This document shows positions 1 through 8,299 of a stretch of 64,000 nucleotides of DNA, one piece after another (position 1 is the first letter of the stretch; every line of letters starts with the position of its first letter). The DNA is taken from assembly GCF_902459535.1 (NCBI RefSeq), contig NZ_LR699554.1:2232001-2296000 (forward strand), written 5' to 3'. This stretch comes from Paraburkholderia dioscoreae. GTDB lineage: Bacteria > Pseudomonadota > Gammaproteobacteria > Burkholderiales > Burkholderiaceae. The notes under the pieces were generated by a model. It saw only the letters and a program-made list of their open reading frames with translations, ran no database searches and was not told the origin of the DNA. The translations under genes and the position numbers were made by a program.

Positions 1-1130
1 AGCGGCGGCACGTCGTAGCGCGTGCGCACACCGTCGATACGAATCGGATTGCCGACCACTTTCAGCGGTCCCGCCTCCGACTGGATTTCCACCACCATCT
101 CGCGCGCCTGCACCTGGGCGCTCGCCAGCGCTTCCTCGATCGAAGCGAGCCGCGACACCACGACACCGGACGACGCCAGCAGATCGAGCCAATGCTGCGT
201 GGTCTCGCTCGCAAACATGGCCGACAGCGCGTCGATCACGATCGCGCGTTGCACGCGGCGCTCGGCCATCGTCGCGAAGCCAGGCTGCGTGATCCATTCG
301 GGATGACCGACACGTTGCGCGAAAATACGCCAGAAGTTGTCGTGCGTGATGAAGATCATCAACCAGTCGTCGCGCGTCCTGAACAATTGCGCGGGCACGA
401 TGTACGGATGCGAAGAGAGCGCATGGCGCCGGGCCGTTTCACCGCCGTTCAGCGCGGCCCCCGCCAGGTAGTTCAGTTGCGACACCATCACGTCGAACAT
501 TGCGATATCCACCTGGCCACCACGGCCTTCGACGATTTTCGCGAGCAGGCCGACGGCGCCCATCATGCCCGTCGAGTTGTCGACGGCGGAATAGCCCGCC
601 TTGGTCGGCGGGCCGTCCGGATCGCCCGTCAGGTTCATGATGCCGGTGAGCGCCTGGATCACATAGTCGTAGGCGGGCAATTCAGCATGCGGGCTGTCGA
701 GCCCGAAACCCGTCATCGCGACGCAGACGATCCGTTCGTTATGCACGCGCAACCGGTTGTACGTGAGACCGAGTTTCTGAATCGCGGACGGCCGCAGATT
801 CGTAATCAGCGCATGGGAGTCGCGCACCAGCGCCGCCAGCGCGTGGCGTCCCGCTTCGCTGGCGAGATCCAGCACCACGCTCTGCTTGCTGCGATTCAGG
901 CTCGCGAAATAGGCATTGTGCGGGCCGATCATGTGCGGGCTGATCGACCGGCCGATATCGCCCTCGGGCGGCTCGATCTTGATCACCTCGGCGCCGAGAT
1001 CGGCGAGCAGCATGCCGCAGTAAGGCCCCATCAGCATGTGGCCGATTTCGATCACACGGATGCCGCTCAACGGGCCCGACGACGAACCCGCTGACGGACC
1101 GCTTGCCTCGGCGCTGAAGGGCGTTTTCAT
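1..1130 (-). CDS. CaiB/BaiF class III CoA-transferase (3' end cut by the window)
   Basis: This enzyme family moves CoA between carboxylic acids through an aspartyl-CoA intermediate. The frame opens at the ATG at 1130-1128 and stays open to base 1, so about 376 residues are present and the C-terminus is missing. The N-terminal Rossmann part (GIRVIEIGHMLMGPYCGM, then LADLGAEVIKIEPPEGD) is typical. An Asp in AVDNSTGM sits where the family nucleophile is expected. Its ATG overlaps the TGA of the mutase small subunit as ATGA, so the two are probably translationally coupled. I infer that it activates or de-activates the substrate or product of the neighbouring mutase. The acid is unknown. Confidence 0.9.
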   Translation of the reverse strand, partial: MKTPFSAEASGPSAGSSSGPLSGIRVIEIGHMLMGPYCGMLLADLGAEVIKIEPPEGDIGRSISPHMIGPHNAYFASLNRSKQSVVLDLASEAGRHALAALVRDSHALITNLRPSAIQKLGLTYNRLRVHNERIVCVAMTGFGLDSPHAELPAYDYVIQALTGIMNLTGDPDGPPTKAGYSAVDNSTGMMGAVGLLAKIVEGRGGQVDIAMFDVMVSQLNYLAGAALNGGETARRHALSSHPYIVPAQLFRTRDDWLMIFITHDNFWRIFAQRVGHPEWITQPGFATMAERRVQRAIVIDALSAMFASETTQHWLDLLASSGVVVSRLASIEEALASAQVQAREMVVEIQSEAGPLKVVGNPIRIDGVRTRYDVPP

Positions 1131-1585
1131 CCGAGCACCCTGGCCACGGCATCGATCACATGATCGAGCGGCATGTCGCTCGTGAAAACGCCGCGAATGC
1201 CGGCCGCGAGAAACGCGGCGCGATCGTCGGCCGGAATCGTCCCGCCGACGAAAACCGGAATGTCGCCCGCGCCCTGCTCCGCCAGCAAGGCCACGGTGCG
1301 CGCGACCAGTTCGTTATGGCTGCCGGAAAGAATCGACAGGCCGACGGCGTCGACGTCCTCGTCGATCGCAATGCGCGCGATGTACTCCGGGCTCTTGCGC
1401 AGGCCCGTGTAGATCACACTCGCGCCGGCGTCGCGCAGCGCCAGCGCGATCACCTTGGCGCCGATGTCGTGACCGTCGAGACCGGGTTTCGCAACGAGAA
1501 TCCGCTTGCCCTTGAGCGGCGTACCGGACGCTGGACTCGCCGGGCTTGCGGACGTGCTGTCAGCCATTTGCGTTGAGCTGTTCAT
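1127..1585 (-). CDS. B12-binding small subunit of an acyl-CoA mutase
   Basis: This 152-residue protein is a stand-alone cobalamin-binding domain of the methylmalonyl-CoA mutase C-terminal type. It carries the DGHDIG motif, whose His is the lower axial ligand of cobalt, followed by SGSHNE and GGTIP, which shape the nucleotide pocket. The first 25 or so residues are Ser/Ala/Pro-rich and probably flexible. The start at 1585 is chosen because it overlaps the end of the large subunit by 4 bp (1582-1585). A separate small subunit is the arrangement of isobutyryl-CoA and 2-hydroxyisobutyryl-CoA mutases, not of single-chain methylmalonyl-CoA mutase. It should pair with the 541-residue subunit just upstream. 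Confidence 0.93.
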   Translation of the reverse strand: MNSSTQMADSTSASPASPASGTPLKGKRILVAKPGLDGHDIGAKVIALALRDAGASVIYTGLRKSPEYIARIAIDEDVDAVGLSILSGSHNELVARTVALLAEQGAGDIPVFVGGTIPADDRAAFLAAGIRGVFTSDMPLDHVIDAVARVLG

Positions 1586-3207
1586 AGATGGACCGGCTCC
1601 TCGAATTCTCCCCACTGCGCTTTTAGCCGCGCAACCATTTCACCGACCGTCGCATATGCATGACAGCAGTCGACCAGATACGGCATCAGGTTGCCCTCGT
1701 CACGCGCGGCGGCGACGCCCAATGCGTCGAGCGACTTCTGGACGTCTAACTGATTTCGCGTGTCGCGCAGGCGCTCGAAGCGCTCGGCGACCGTCGCGCT
1801 TGCCTGCGGATTCAGACGAAACAGTTCGCCCGGCTGCTCGGTCTGGTTCTCGCGCCGGAAACAGTTCTGCCCCACGACGAGCCGCTCCTGGCCGTCGGTA
1901 TCACGCTTGCGCTGCAAAGCGCTCTTTGCGATACGCAACTGCAGCCAGCCGTCTTCAATCGCCTTAACCGCGCCGCCGTATGCGTCGATCTCGGTCATCA
2001 GCTCACGGATCCGCGCTTCAGTGCGGTCGGTCAGATCTTCGACGAAGTACGAGCCGCCCAACGGATCGACCGTGCGCGCAATGCCGCTTTCGTAACCGAT
2101 GATCTGTTGAGTCCGCAGCGCGAGCTCCGCGGAGAACTCCGTGGGAATCTGAAAAGCCTCGTCGTACGCGCAGGTAAAGACGGACTGGGCACCGCCCATC
2201 ACTGCCGCACAGGTTTCTATCGCGACGCGCACGACGTTGTTATACGGTTGCGCCGAAGTCAGCGACGAGCCGCCGCACACCACGCCGAAACGGAACATCT
2301 GCGCTTTTTCGTCGTCCACGCCATAGCGTTCCTTGATGAGGCGCGCCCATACGCGCCGCCCCGCGCGGAATTTGGCGACCTCTTCGAACAGGTCCATATG
2401 GACGTAGAAGAAAAAGCTCAGGCGCCGTGCGAACTTCGCCACATCGCCGCCACGCGCGACCACGGCGTCCACATATGCTAGACCGTTGGCGAGCGTGTAA
2501 GCCATTTCCTCGACCGCGGTACAGCCGGCATCGCGCATATGCGCGCCCGCTATCGAAATCGGATTGAAGCGCGGCGACACTTCGTTCGAGTAGAGAATCG
2601 AGTCGGCGATCAGCCGCATGGAGGGCCGCACCGGAAAGATCCATGTGCCGCGCGCCACGTACTCCTTGAGAATATCGTTCTGGATCGTGCCGGTGAGGCG
2701 GTCGCGCGGCACACCCTGTTTGTCGGCGCAGGCCACGTACATCGCGTAGATCATCGCTGCCGTGCCGTTGATCGTGAACGACGTCGAAATCCTGCCAAGG
2801 TCGATACCCCGGAAAAGCAGTTCCATCTCCGAGAGATTCGACAGCGAAACGCCCACTTTGCCGATCTCCGAGCGCGCCATCGGATCGTCCGGATCAAGCC
2901 CGCATTGGGTGGGCAGATCGAGCGCGACGGAAAGACCCGTCTGGCCCTGATCGAGCAGAAAACGATACCGTTCGTTCGATTCTTCCGCAGTGCCGAAGCC
3001 GGAGTATTGCCGCATCGTCCACAACCGGCCGCGATAGCCATCCGCGAAAATACCGCGCGTGAACGGAAACTGGCCCGGTGCGCCGACGCCCTCGGCGCCT
3101 CGCGCAGCGTCGGGGCCCACCACGACCGGCACATGCAGTCCCGACGGCGTACTGTCCGGATGCGGCATGCTGATCGCTTCGTCGAGTTCGACTGCACTTG
3201 CCTTCAT
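1582..3207 (-). CDS. B12-dependent acyl-CoA mutase, large (substrate-binding) subunit
   Basis: This 541-residue TIM-barrel subunit of the methylmalonyl-CoA mutase family would carry out a radical carbon-skeleton rearrangement of an acyl-CoA. RQYSGFGTAEESN, GTIQNDILKEYVAR, MAYTLANGL and the C-terminal YATVGEM are family hallmarks. Placed by memory against the Propionibacterium enzyme, Tyr89 (in RQY) and Arg207 (in EYVAR), which hold the substrate carboxylate, are kept. Tyr243, next to the conserved His, is Ala here (ISIAGAHMRDAG), and the THRGYDSD loop reads TQCGLDPDD. So a dicarboxylic acyl-CoA is likely, but not necessarily methylmalonyl-CoA. The start at 3207 has GGAG 9 bases upstream; longer frames lack a ribosome site. 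Confidence 0.92.
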   Translation of the reverse strand: MKASAVELDEAISMPHPDSTPSGLHVPVVVGPDAARGAEGVGAPGQFPFTRGIFADGYRGRLWTMRQYSGFGTAEESNERYRFLLDQGQTGLSVALDLPTQCGLDPDDPMARSEIGKVGVSLSNLSEMELLFRGIDLGRISTSFTINGTAAMIYAMYVACADKQGVPRDRLTGTIQNDILKEYVARGTWIFPVRPSMRLIADSILYSNEVSPRFNPISIAGAHMRDAGCTAVEEMAYTLANGLAYVDAVVARGGDVAKFARRLSFFFYVHMDLFEEVAKFRAGRRVWARLIKERYGVDDEKAQMFRFGVVCGGSSLTSAQPYNNVVRVAIETCAAVMGGAQSVFTCAYDEAFQIPTEFSAELALRTQQIIGYESGIARTVDPLGGSYFVEDLTDRTEARIRELMTEIDAYGGAVKAIEDGWLQLRIAKSALQRKRDTDGQERLVVGQNCFRRENQTEQPGELFRLNPQASATVAERFERLRDTRNQLDVQKSLDALGVAAARDEGNLMPYLVDCCHAYATVGEMVARLKAQWGEFEEPVHL

Positions 3208-3274
3208 GCTCAATTGCTCCCTGTGGTGCGTATGCGTACGGTGTGCGTATGGCCTGGTTGTGCGCCGATGTCGT

Positions 3275-4111
3275 TCAACTCGACGGCGCCTGCGTATCGG
3301 CGCGTCGGCGGTCCAGAAACTTTTGCGCTTCCGCCCAGTGCTCGGGCGCGGTCCATGTCGCAACGAATGCCGCTCGCTCCTCGTCACGCGTGGATGCCGC
3401 GGCAGCGCGGCGGTGCGCCGCCGCGATCCGCTTCACCGCGCGCACGACATGCGCCGGCCGGTCGACAAACGGTTGCGCGAACTGCGCCACGTATTCGCCG
3501 AGCGATTGCCCGTCGGCACACACGCCGTCGACCAGACCAAGCGCGCGCGCCTCTTGCGCGCCCAACACCGCGGCTTGCGCGAGTACGCGCATCGCGCGGG
3601 CGGGACCGAGCAGCGCGACCAGATCGGCGCCGCCGCTAAAACCCGTGGTGATCGCCAGCGTCGCCTGCACGAAACCGAAGCAGGCGTGAGGCGCCGCAAG
3701 CCGGTAATCACAGGCAATCGCAAGTTCAGCGCCGCCGCCGAGCGCCGTGCCGTTCAATGCCGCGATTACTGGCACCGGCGTGGCCCGGATCGCATCGAGC
3801 GTGGCGGCCGCATGATCGAACAACGCGCCCGCGCCCGCGTCCGCCTCGCTGCGCAACGCGTCGAACTCGCGCAGATCGCCACCCGCCGCGAAGCTGCGGT
3901 CGCCCGCGCCTGTCAGCACGACGGCATGCAGCGTCGTGTCGCGTGCGGCATCGCTGAACACGCCGCGCAGCATGTCGAGCGTGGCGCGGTTCAGCGCATT
4001 GCGCTTGTCCGGGCGATTGATCGTCACATGCAGCATGCCGTCGCGCGCTTCACTCAATACGGAAGCGGCGCTATCCGCGGCGTTCGTTGGAAGGTTGGAC
4101 GGTTGGCTCAT
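3275..4111 (-). CDS. enoyl-CoA hydratase/isomerase (crotonase family)
   Basis: A 278-residue crotonase-fold enzyme, expected to be a cytoplasmic trimer or hexamer acting on an acyl-CoA. The oxyanion-hole segment (RNALNRATLDML, then SFAAGGDLREF) and the GGGAELAIACD stretch with the first catalytic Glu are clear. The second catalytic Glu of true hydratases (in FGQPE) is replaced: the text reads FGFVQATLAI, so Gln or Ala stands there. That makes an isomerase, hydrolase or decarboxylase activity as plausible as hydration. It is the first gene of the leftward half of the IclR locus, 67 bp ahead of the mutase, and probably acts in the same CoA-thioester pathway. The start at 4111 is the Met nearest the domain. 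Confidence 0.9.
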   Translation of the reverse strand: MSQPSNLPTNAADSAASVLSEARDGMLHVTINRPDKRNALNRATLDMLRGVFSDAARDTTLHAVVLTGAGDRSFAAGGDLREFDALRSEADAGAGALFDHAAATLDAIRATPVPVIAALNGTALGGGAELAIACDYRLAAPHACFGFVQATLAITTGFSGGADLVALLGPARAMRVLAQAAVLGAQEARALGLVDGVCADGQSLGEYVAQFAQPFVDRPAHVVRAVKRIAAAHRRAAAASTRDEERAAFVATWTAPEHWAEAQKFLDRRRADTQAPSS

Positions 4112-4133
4112 GAATGGACTTTCCGCATGAAGC

Positions 4134-4865
4134 TCATGGCTTCGACTGTTCGATCGCGCGCTTTGCATCGAGCAGCACGGCTGCGATGCGCTCGATCTGC
4201 CCGTCCATTCTGTGACGCGGACCCGCAATGGCAATGCCGAGTGTGTCGCGGTTCACGTCGACGGGCACCGCCACCGCGAACACATCGCTTACGCTTTCGC
4301 CGCGCGTGACGAAATAGCCCCGCTCGCGTGATTGCGCGATATCGTCGAAAAGCGCCTGCGCCGAGGTCAACGTGTGATCCGTCACGGAAGCAAGTGCCGA
4401 TTCGGCAAGAAGACGGCGCAACTCGCCGGCTTCGGCGCGGCTCAGCATCGCCTTGCCGATCGACGTGGAGTGAAGCGGCTTGAGCGCGCCCGCCGCCGCG
4501 CTGTAACGAATGGTCTGCGGCCCTTCGAGCACGCTCAGATAAATGATCTCGTTCTGCTGCCGCTTGCCGACGATCACGGTTTCCTGCGTCGCATCGCGCA
4601 GCGCCCCCAGATACGGTTCGAGCCGTTCGATATACGGATCGTTCGCGATGATCTTCGCCGCCATGTCGTAAAGACGGCGCGTGGGAAAGAGGTCTTTGCG
4701 CCGGCTCGTCAGATAGAGATAGCCGCGCTCCATCAGCACGCGCACGATGCCGTGGCTCGTACTCACCGGCAGCCCCGCGGCCTCGGCCAGCTCGCTGAGG
4801 GTCATGGGACGGCCAACGGTTTCGAAGGCTTCGAAGATACCCAAGGCACGATCTGTCGGTTTCAT
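4134..4865 (-). CDS. IclR-family transcriptional regulator
   Basis: A 243-residue regulator with an N-terminal winged helix (MKPTDRALGIFEAF, then LSELAEAAGLPVSTSHGIVRVL) and a C-terminal effector-binding domain (SIGKAMLS, FAVAVPV, GIAIAGP). Such proteins bind a small acid or aromatic compound and switch the neighbouring operon. The gene ends 22 bp before the hydratase, so it heads a leftward regulator-hydratase-mutase-CoA-transferase unit, and it is divergent from the MFS-hydrolase-aldolase unit. Palindromes built on TTTCGAAA lie directly upstream of its ATG and over the start region of the divergent promoter, which fits autoregulation and control of both sides. Confidence 0.93.
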   Translation of the reverse strand: MKPTDRALGIFEAFETVGRPMTLSELAEAAGLPVSTSHGIVRVLMERGYLYLTSRRKDLFPTRRLYDMAAKIIANDPYIERLEPYLGALRDATQETVIVGKRQQNEIIYLSVLEGPQTIRYSAAAGALKPLHSTSIGKAMLSRAEAGELRRLLAESALASVTDHTLTSAQALFDDIAQSRERGYFVTRGESVSDVFAVAVPVDVNRDTLGIAIAGPRHRMDGQIERIAAVLLDAKRAIEQSKP

Positions 4866-4874
4866 GTTTTCGCC

Positions 4875-4905
4875 ATTTCGAAAATTGATTTGCGATTTCG
4901 AAATC
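4875..4905. promoter_or_regulatory. Two TTTCGAAA palindromes before the IclR gene
   Basis: ATTTCGAAAAT at 4875-4885 and the perfect 12-bp palindrome GATTTCGAAATC at 4894-4905 lie 9-40 bp upstream of the regulator's ATG. Their centres are 20 bp apart, about two helical turns. I infer autoregulatory operator sites for the IclR protein. Confidence 0.6.
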
Positions 4906-5017
4906 AGTCTAGGCGAGAAAGACCGCTGGATCCAAGGCGTTTCAGCTAGTGGAAAGCCCCAGGAAGGCCCACAAGCCCGTCGAAAGGGACTGAGCGGGCG
5001 ATCCCGCGATTGCATTC

Positions 5018-5046
5018 TTGACACGCCAAAACACGGCTCCTATATT
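5018..5046 (+). promoter_or_regulatory. Near-consensus sigma-70 promoter for the MFS-hydrolase-aldolase operon
   Basis: TTGACA at 5018-5023, a 17-bp spacer and TATATT at 5041-5046 give six of six and five of six consensus matches with ideal spacing. Transcription should start near 5053 and run into the MFS gene at 5228, with a leader of about 175 bases. Such a strong promoter would need tight repression, which the adjacent palindromes could supply. Confidence 0.75.
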
Positions 5047-5055
5047 CGATCCATC

Positions 5056-5077
5056 ATTTTCGAAAATCTTTTCGAAA
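5056..5077. promoter_or_regulatory. IclR operator candidates over the transcription start
   Basis: The perfect palindrome ATTTTCGAAAAT at 5056-5067 is followed at once by TTTTCGAAA at 5069-5077, with another CGAAAA just beyond. They share the TTCGAAA core with the sites at 4875-4905 and begin 10 bp after the -10 box, so a bound regulator would block the promoter at 5018-5046. Confidence 0.6.
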
Positions 5078-5227
5078 TAGCGAAAAGTAGCCGACCCATC
5101 AGGCTTGGCAGCGCGCCGACCATCCGGACGCGTGTTTTGACGCGACGATGTTTCATTCAGACAGTTCGGATACCAAAACGTCAAGAAAGCTCCGTTGCAT
5201 GAATAACCGGGGCGGCAGGAGACAAAC

Positions 5228-6517
5228 ATGTGGATGACGGAGCTCGACAAGACTGAGCGGCGCACCATGGCCGGCTGTTTCCTCGGCTGGACGCTCGACG
5301 CGCTGGACGTGCAGGTGTACAGCTTCGTGATTCCCACGCTGCTGGTCGGCTGGCGCATCTCCGCGACCGAGGCGGGCATGCTCGGCACCGTGACCTTGCT
5401 GGCGTCGGCGGTGGGCGGCTGGTTGAGCGGCATCGCCGCCGACCGCTACGGGCGCGTCGCCGTGCTGCAAGCCACGATCCTCTGGTACGCACTGTTCACG
5501 TTCGCGAGCGGCTTCACGCAAAACTACGAGCAGCTGTTCATCTGCCGCGCGCTGCAGGGTTTCGGTTTCGGCGGCGAATGGGCGGCCGGCGCGGTGCTGA
5601 TCGGCGAGACCGTTCGCGACGCCTACCGCGGGCGCGCGGTAGGCGTCGTGCAAAGCGGCTGGGCGGTGGGGTGGGGACTGGCCGCGCTGCTATTCGGCCT
5701 CTTCTTCTCGATCATGCCCGAGCATCTCGCATGGCGAGCCCTCTTCTGGATCGGGCTCGCCCCCGCCTTGCTGGTATTCTGGGTGCGCCGGCACGTGCCC
5801 GAGTCCAGCGTGTTCAGGAAAGTCCGGCGCGAACGGCATGCTGCGGGCGTGATGCGTCAATTGGGTGGAATCTTCCATGCCGATTATCTGGCCACCACAC
5901 TCAAGGTTTCGGCGCTGGCAATGGGCTCGATCGGCGGCTCGTACACGTTCCTCATCTGGCTGCCCACTTACCTCAAACGTGCACGGGGACTCTCGGTGAT
6001 CGGCACGACCGGCTACACCACCGTGATGATTCTCGGCGCGTTTGTCGGCTTTATTCTTGGCGCCTATCTGGCCGACGCCATTGGCCGCAAAAAGACGTTC
6101 GCGGTCAGTGCGTTTGGCTCCGCGGCGCTGCTCGGCATCTACATGCTGGTGCCGATCAGTAATCAGGCCATGCTCATTCTGGGTTTTCCCCTCGGCCTTT
6201 GCGCGTTCATGATGTTTTCGCCGATGGGCCCTTACATGACCGAACTGTTCCCCACGCGCATTCGCGGCGCGGGACAGGGCTTCTGCTACAACTTCGGCCG
6301 CGGCATCGGCGCACTTTTTCCTGCGATGGTCGGCAAGCTGACCGCCGTAATGGGCCTCGGCAATGCGATCGCGACATTCGGCATCGCCGCCTACGCGCTC
6401 ATGCTGCTCGCCGTCCTGCTGCTGCCTGAAACGCTCGGCCGGCCGTTGCCCGAGGAAGAAACCGAACGCTCCACGCTACCCGACGGCACAGCCGCGAGTG
6501 GCTACACTCCGTCATAA
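5228..6517 (+). CDS. MFS transporter (metabolite:H+ symporter type)
   Basis: A 429-residue inner-membrane carrier with about 12 hydrophobic helices. The loop 2-3 motif appears as GIAADRYGR and again in the second half as YLADAIGRKK. ALQGFGFGGEWAAG and MTELFPTRIRGAG resemble the sialate/aromatic-acid symporter groups, where the substrate is usually an organic acid. Translation from 5228 is supported by AGGAGA about 7 bases upstream; a second Met two codons on is also possible. It is the first gene of the rightward half of the IclR locus and probably imports the compound that the locus degrades. Confidence 0.88.
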   Translation: MWMTELDKTERRTMAGCFLGWTLDALDVQVYSFVIPTLLVGWRISATEAGMLGTVTLLASAVGGWLSGIAADRYGRVAVLQATILWYALFTFASGFTQNYEQLFICRALQGFGFGGEWAAGAVLIGETVRDAYRGRAVGVVQSGWAVGWGLAALLFGLFFSIMPEHLAWRALFWIGLAPALLVFWVRRHVPESSVFRKVRRERHAAGVMRQLGGIFHADYLATTLKVSALAMGSIGGSYTFLIWLPTYLKRARGLSVIGTTGYTTVMILGAFVGFILGAYLADAIGRKKTFAVSAFGSAALLGIYMLVPISNQAMLILGFPLGLCAFMMFSPMGPYMTELFPTRIRGAGQGFCYNFGRGIGALFPAMVGKLTAVMGLGNAIATFGIAAYALMLLAVLLLPETLGRPLPEEETERSTLPDGTAASGYTPS

Positions 6518-6536
6518 ATCCTGAAGAGCGCTACCG

Positions 6537-7400
6537 ATGCCCGAACGCTGCCAGCCGGCCCGCACGACGGTACACCCGCCGAAGAAAAAAGCGCCGCCAG
6601 ACGCCTGCGACTGCCATATCCACATCGTCGGACCGGTCGAGCATTACCCGTTGAGCGAACAGCGCGCGTACACGCCGGCCGAAGCGTCGCTCAGCCAGTA
6701 CGAGCACGTTCAGACGATACTCGGCACCGAGCGCGTCGTGATCGTACAGCCCAGCTTCTATGGCACAGACAACCGTTGCACGCTCGACGCGCTCAAGCAT
6801 TTCGGACTACAGCGCAGCCGCGGCATCGCGGTGATCGAGCCGACGGTTAGCGATGCAGAACTTCAGAACATGCACGAGGCCGGTATACGCGGCGTGCGCA
6901 TCAACCTCGTGACGGCCGGTGGCCCTCCGGTCGATCATCTGACGAAAATGGCCGAGCGCATCGCGCCGCTTGGCTGGCATACGCAGGTCTATGTGGACGG
7001 TGAGCAACTGGCGGAACTGGCGCTGCTTCTACACAGGCTGCCCACGGAAGTCGTGATCGACCACATGGGGCATATTCCGACCGCTTGGGGCGTCGATCAT
7101 CCGGCGGTGGACACGCTGTGCGCGTTGCTCGACAACGGCCGCACGTGGGTCAAGCTGTGCGGCTACCGCTCGTCCAGCGCGGGTTATCCGTTCGCCGATG
7201 TCGACCCGCTCGCCACGCGGCTGGTGAACGCCGCGCCCGAGCGCTGCATATGGGGAACCGACTGGCCGCATCCGTCTTTTGAATCCACCCTGCCTGATGA
7301 CGGCGAACTGTTGGATGCGTTGATGCGCTGGGCGCCCACTTCGGCGTTGCAGCAACGCATACTGGTGGACAACCCTGCCCGACTCTACGGCTTTGCATGA
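6537..7400 (+). CDS. Amidohydrolase family 2 (metal-dependent TIM-barrel hydrolase)
   Basis: A 287-residue protein of the amidohydrolase_2 family, which includes 2-pyrone-4,6-dicarboxylate lactonase (LigI) and related lactonases and decarboxylases. The N-terminal metal-ligand motif reads CDCHIHI, the barrel His appears in VIDHMGH and the late Asp in WGTDWPHPSF, all in the expected order. It lies 20 bp after the transporter and 51 bp before the aldolase. Opening of a lactone made by or fed into the IclR pathway is a reasonable guess; the sequence does not name the substrate. Confidence 0.85.
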   Translation: MPERCQPARTTVHPPKKKAPPDACDCHIHIVGPVEHYPLSEQRAYTPAEASLSQYEHVQTILGTERVVIVQPSFYGTDNRCTLDALKHFGLQRSRGIAVIEPTVSDAELQNMHEAGIRGVRINLVTAGGPPVDHLTKMAERIAPLGWHTQVYVDGEQLAELALLLHRLPTEVVIDHMGHIPTAWGVDHPAVDTLCALLDNGRTWVKLCGYRSSSAGYPFADVDPLATRLVNAAPERCIWGTDWPHPSFESTLPDDGELLDALMRWAPTSALQQRILVDNPARLYGFA

Positions 7401-7450
7401 TGAATCAGTGACGACCGCTCGCAGCGTGCGTCAGCTAACAGGAGACGACC

Positions 7451-8230
7451 ATGTTGATGGAACAGCAAAAGCCTTCGCACGTGAAATCGATGGTGTCCGA
7501 CGCGGAGTGGCAAACGCGCGTCGATCTCGCCGCCTGCTATCGCCTGATGCCTCACTTCGGGCTGAGCGACCTCGTCTACAACCACATTACCGCCCGTATT
7601 CCCGGTGACGAAACGCGCCTCCTGATCAACCCGTACGGCTTCATGTACGAGGAGGTCACGGCGTCGAGCCTGATTACGATCGATATCGACGGAAATGTGC
7701 TGTTCAATCCGAATGAAGGCACGTACGGCGTGAATGCTGCGGGCTACGTGATTCATAGCGCGGTGCATGCGGCGCGCCACGACGTGAAGTGCGTGATTCA
7801 CACGCATAGCCGCGGCGGCATGGCGGTGTCGGCGCTTGCATGCGGACTGCTGCCGCTCACGCAGACGGCGATGCGCTTTCATCCGGTCGCCTATCACGAC
7901 TATCAGGGCGTAGCGATCGACCTCGACGAACGCAAGACGCTAGCGGAAGATCTCGGCAATGCCGAGGTCATGATCCTGCGCAATCACGGTCTACTGGTAG
8001 CGAGCGCTTCGATCGCGCAGGCGTTCAATGCGATTTACTGGCTCGAAAACGCGTGCCGCGTGCAAGTGGACGCGATGGCCTGCAACACGGACCTGAAAAT
8101 CCCGCCGCAGGAGGTGATCGACAGGACCAATCATCTCTACAAGCCGGAAACCCGCCGCCCGTACGGCGAAATGGAATGGCCGGCCATGCTGCGGTTTCTG
8201 GACCGGCGCGATCCGTCGTTCCGTACCTAG
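7451..8230 (+). CDS. Class II aldolase/adducin family protein
   Basis: A 259-residue zinc-dependent aldolase-type protein (AraD/FucA fold). CVIHTHSRGGMA carries the His-Thr-His zinc pair and MILRNHGLLV the third His. The N-terminal LSDLVYNHITAR and LLINPYGFMYEEV match the large subfamily that also holds decarboxylases such as LigK/CMA-like and AraD-like enzymes. GGAGA lies before the ATG at 7451. As last gene of the rightward IclR unit it may split a hydroxy-keto acid released by the hydrolase upstream. Reaction and substrate are not determined by sequence. Confidence 0.85.
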   Translation: MLMEQQKPSHVKSMVSDAEWQTRVDLAACYRLMPHFGLSDLVYNHITARIPGDETRLLINPYGFMYEEVTASSLITIDIDGNVLFNPNEGTYGVNAAGYVIHSAVHAARHDVKCVIHTHSRGGMAVSALACGLLPLTQTAMRFHPVAYHDYQGVAIDLDERKTLAEDLGNAEVMILRNHGLLVASASIAQAFNAIYWLENACRVQVDAMACNTDLKIPPQEVIDRTNHLYKPETRRPYGEMEWPAMLRFLDRRDPSFRT

Positions 8231-8299
8231 CCGCGTGATTGTGCACTTCGCGTTGTCATTGTTACGTACCGTGGATCGAGTACGGTCCCGCCAAAAACC

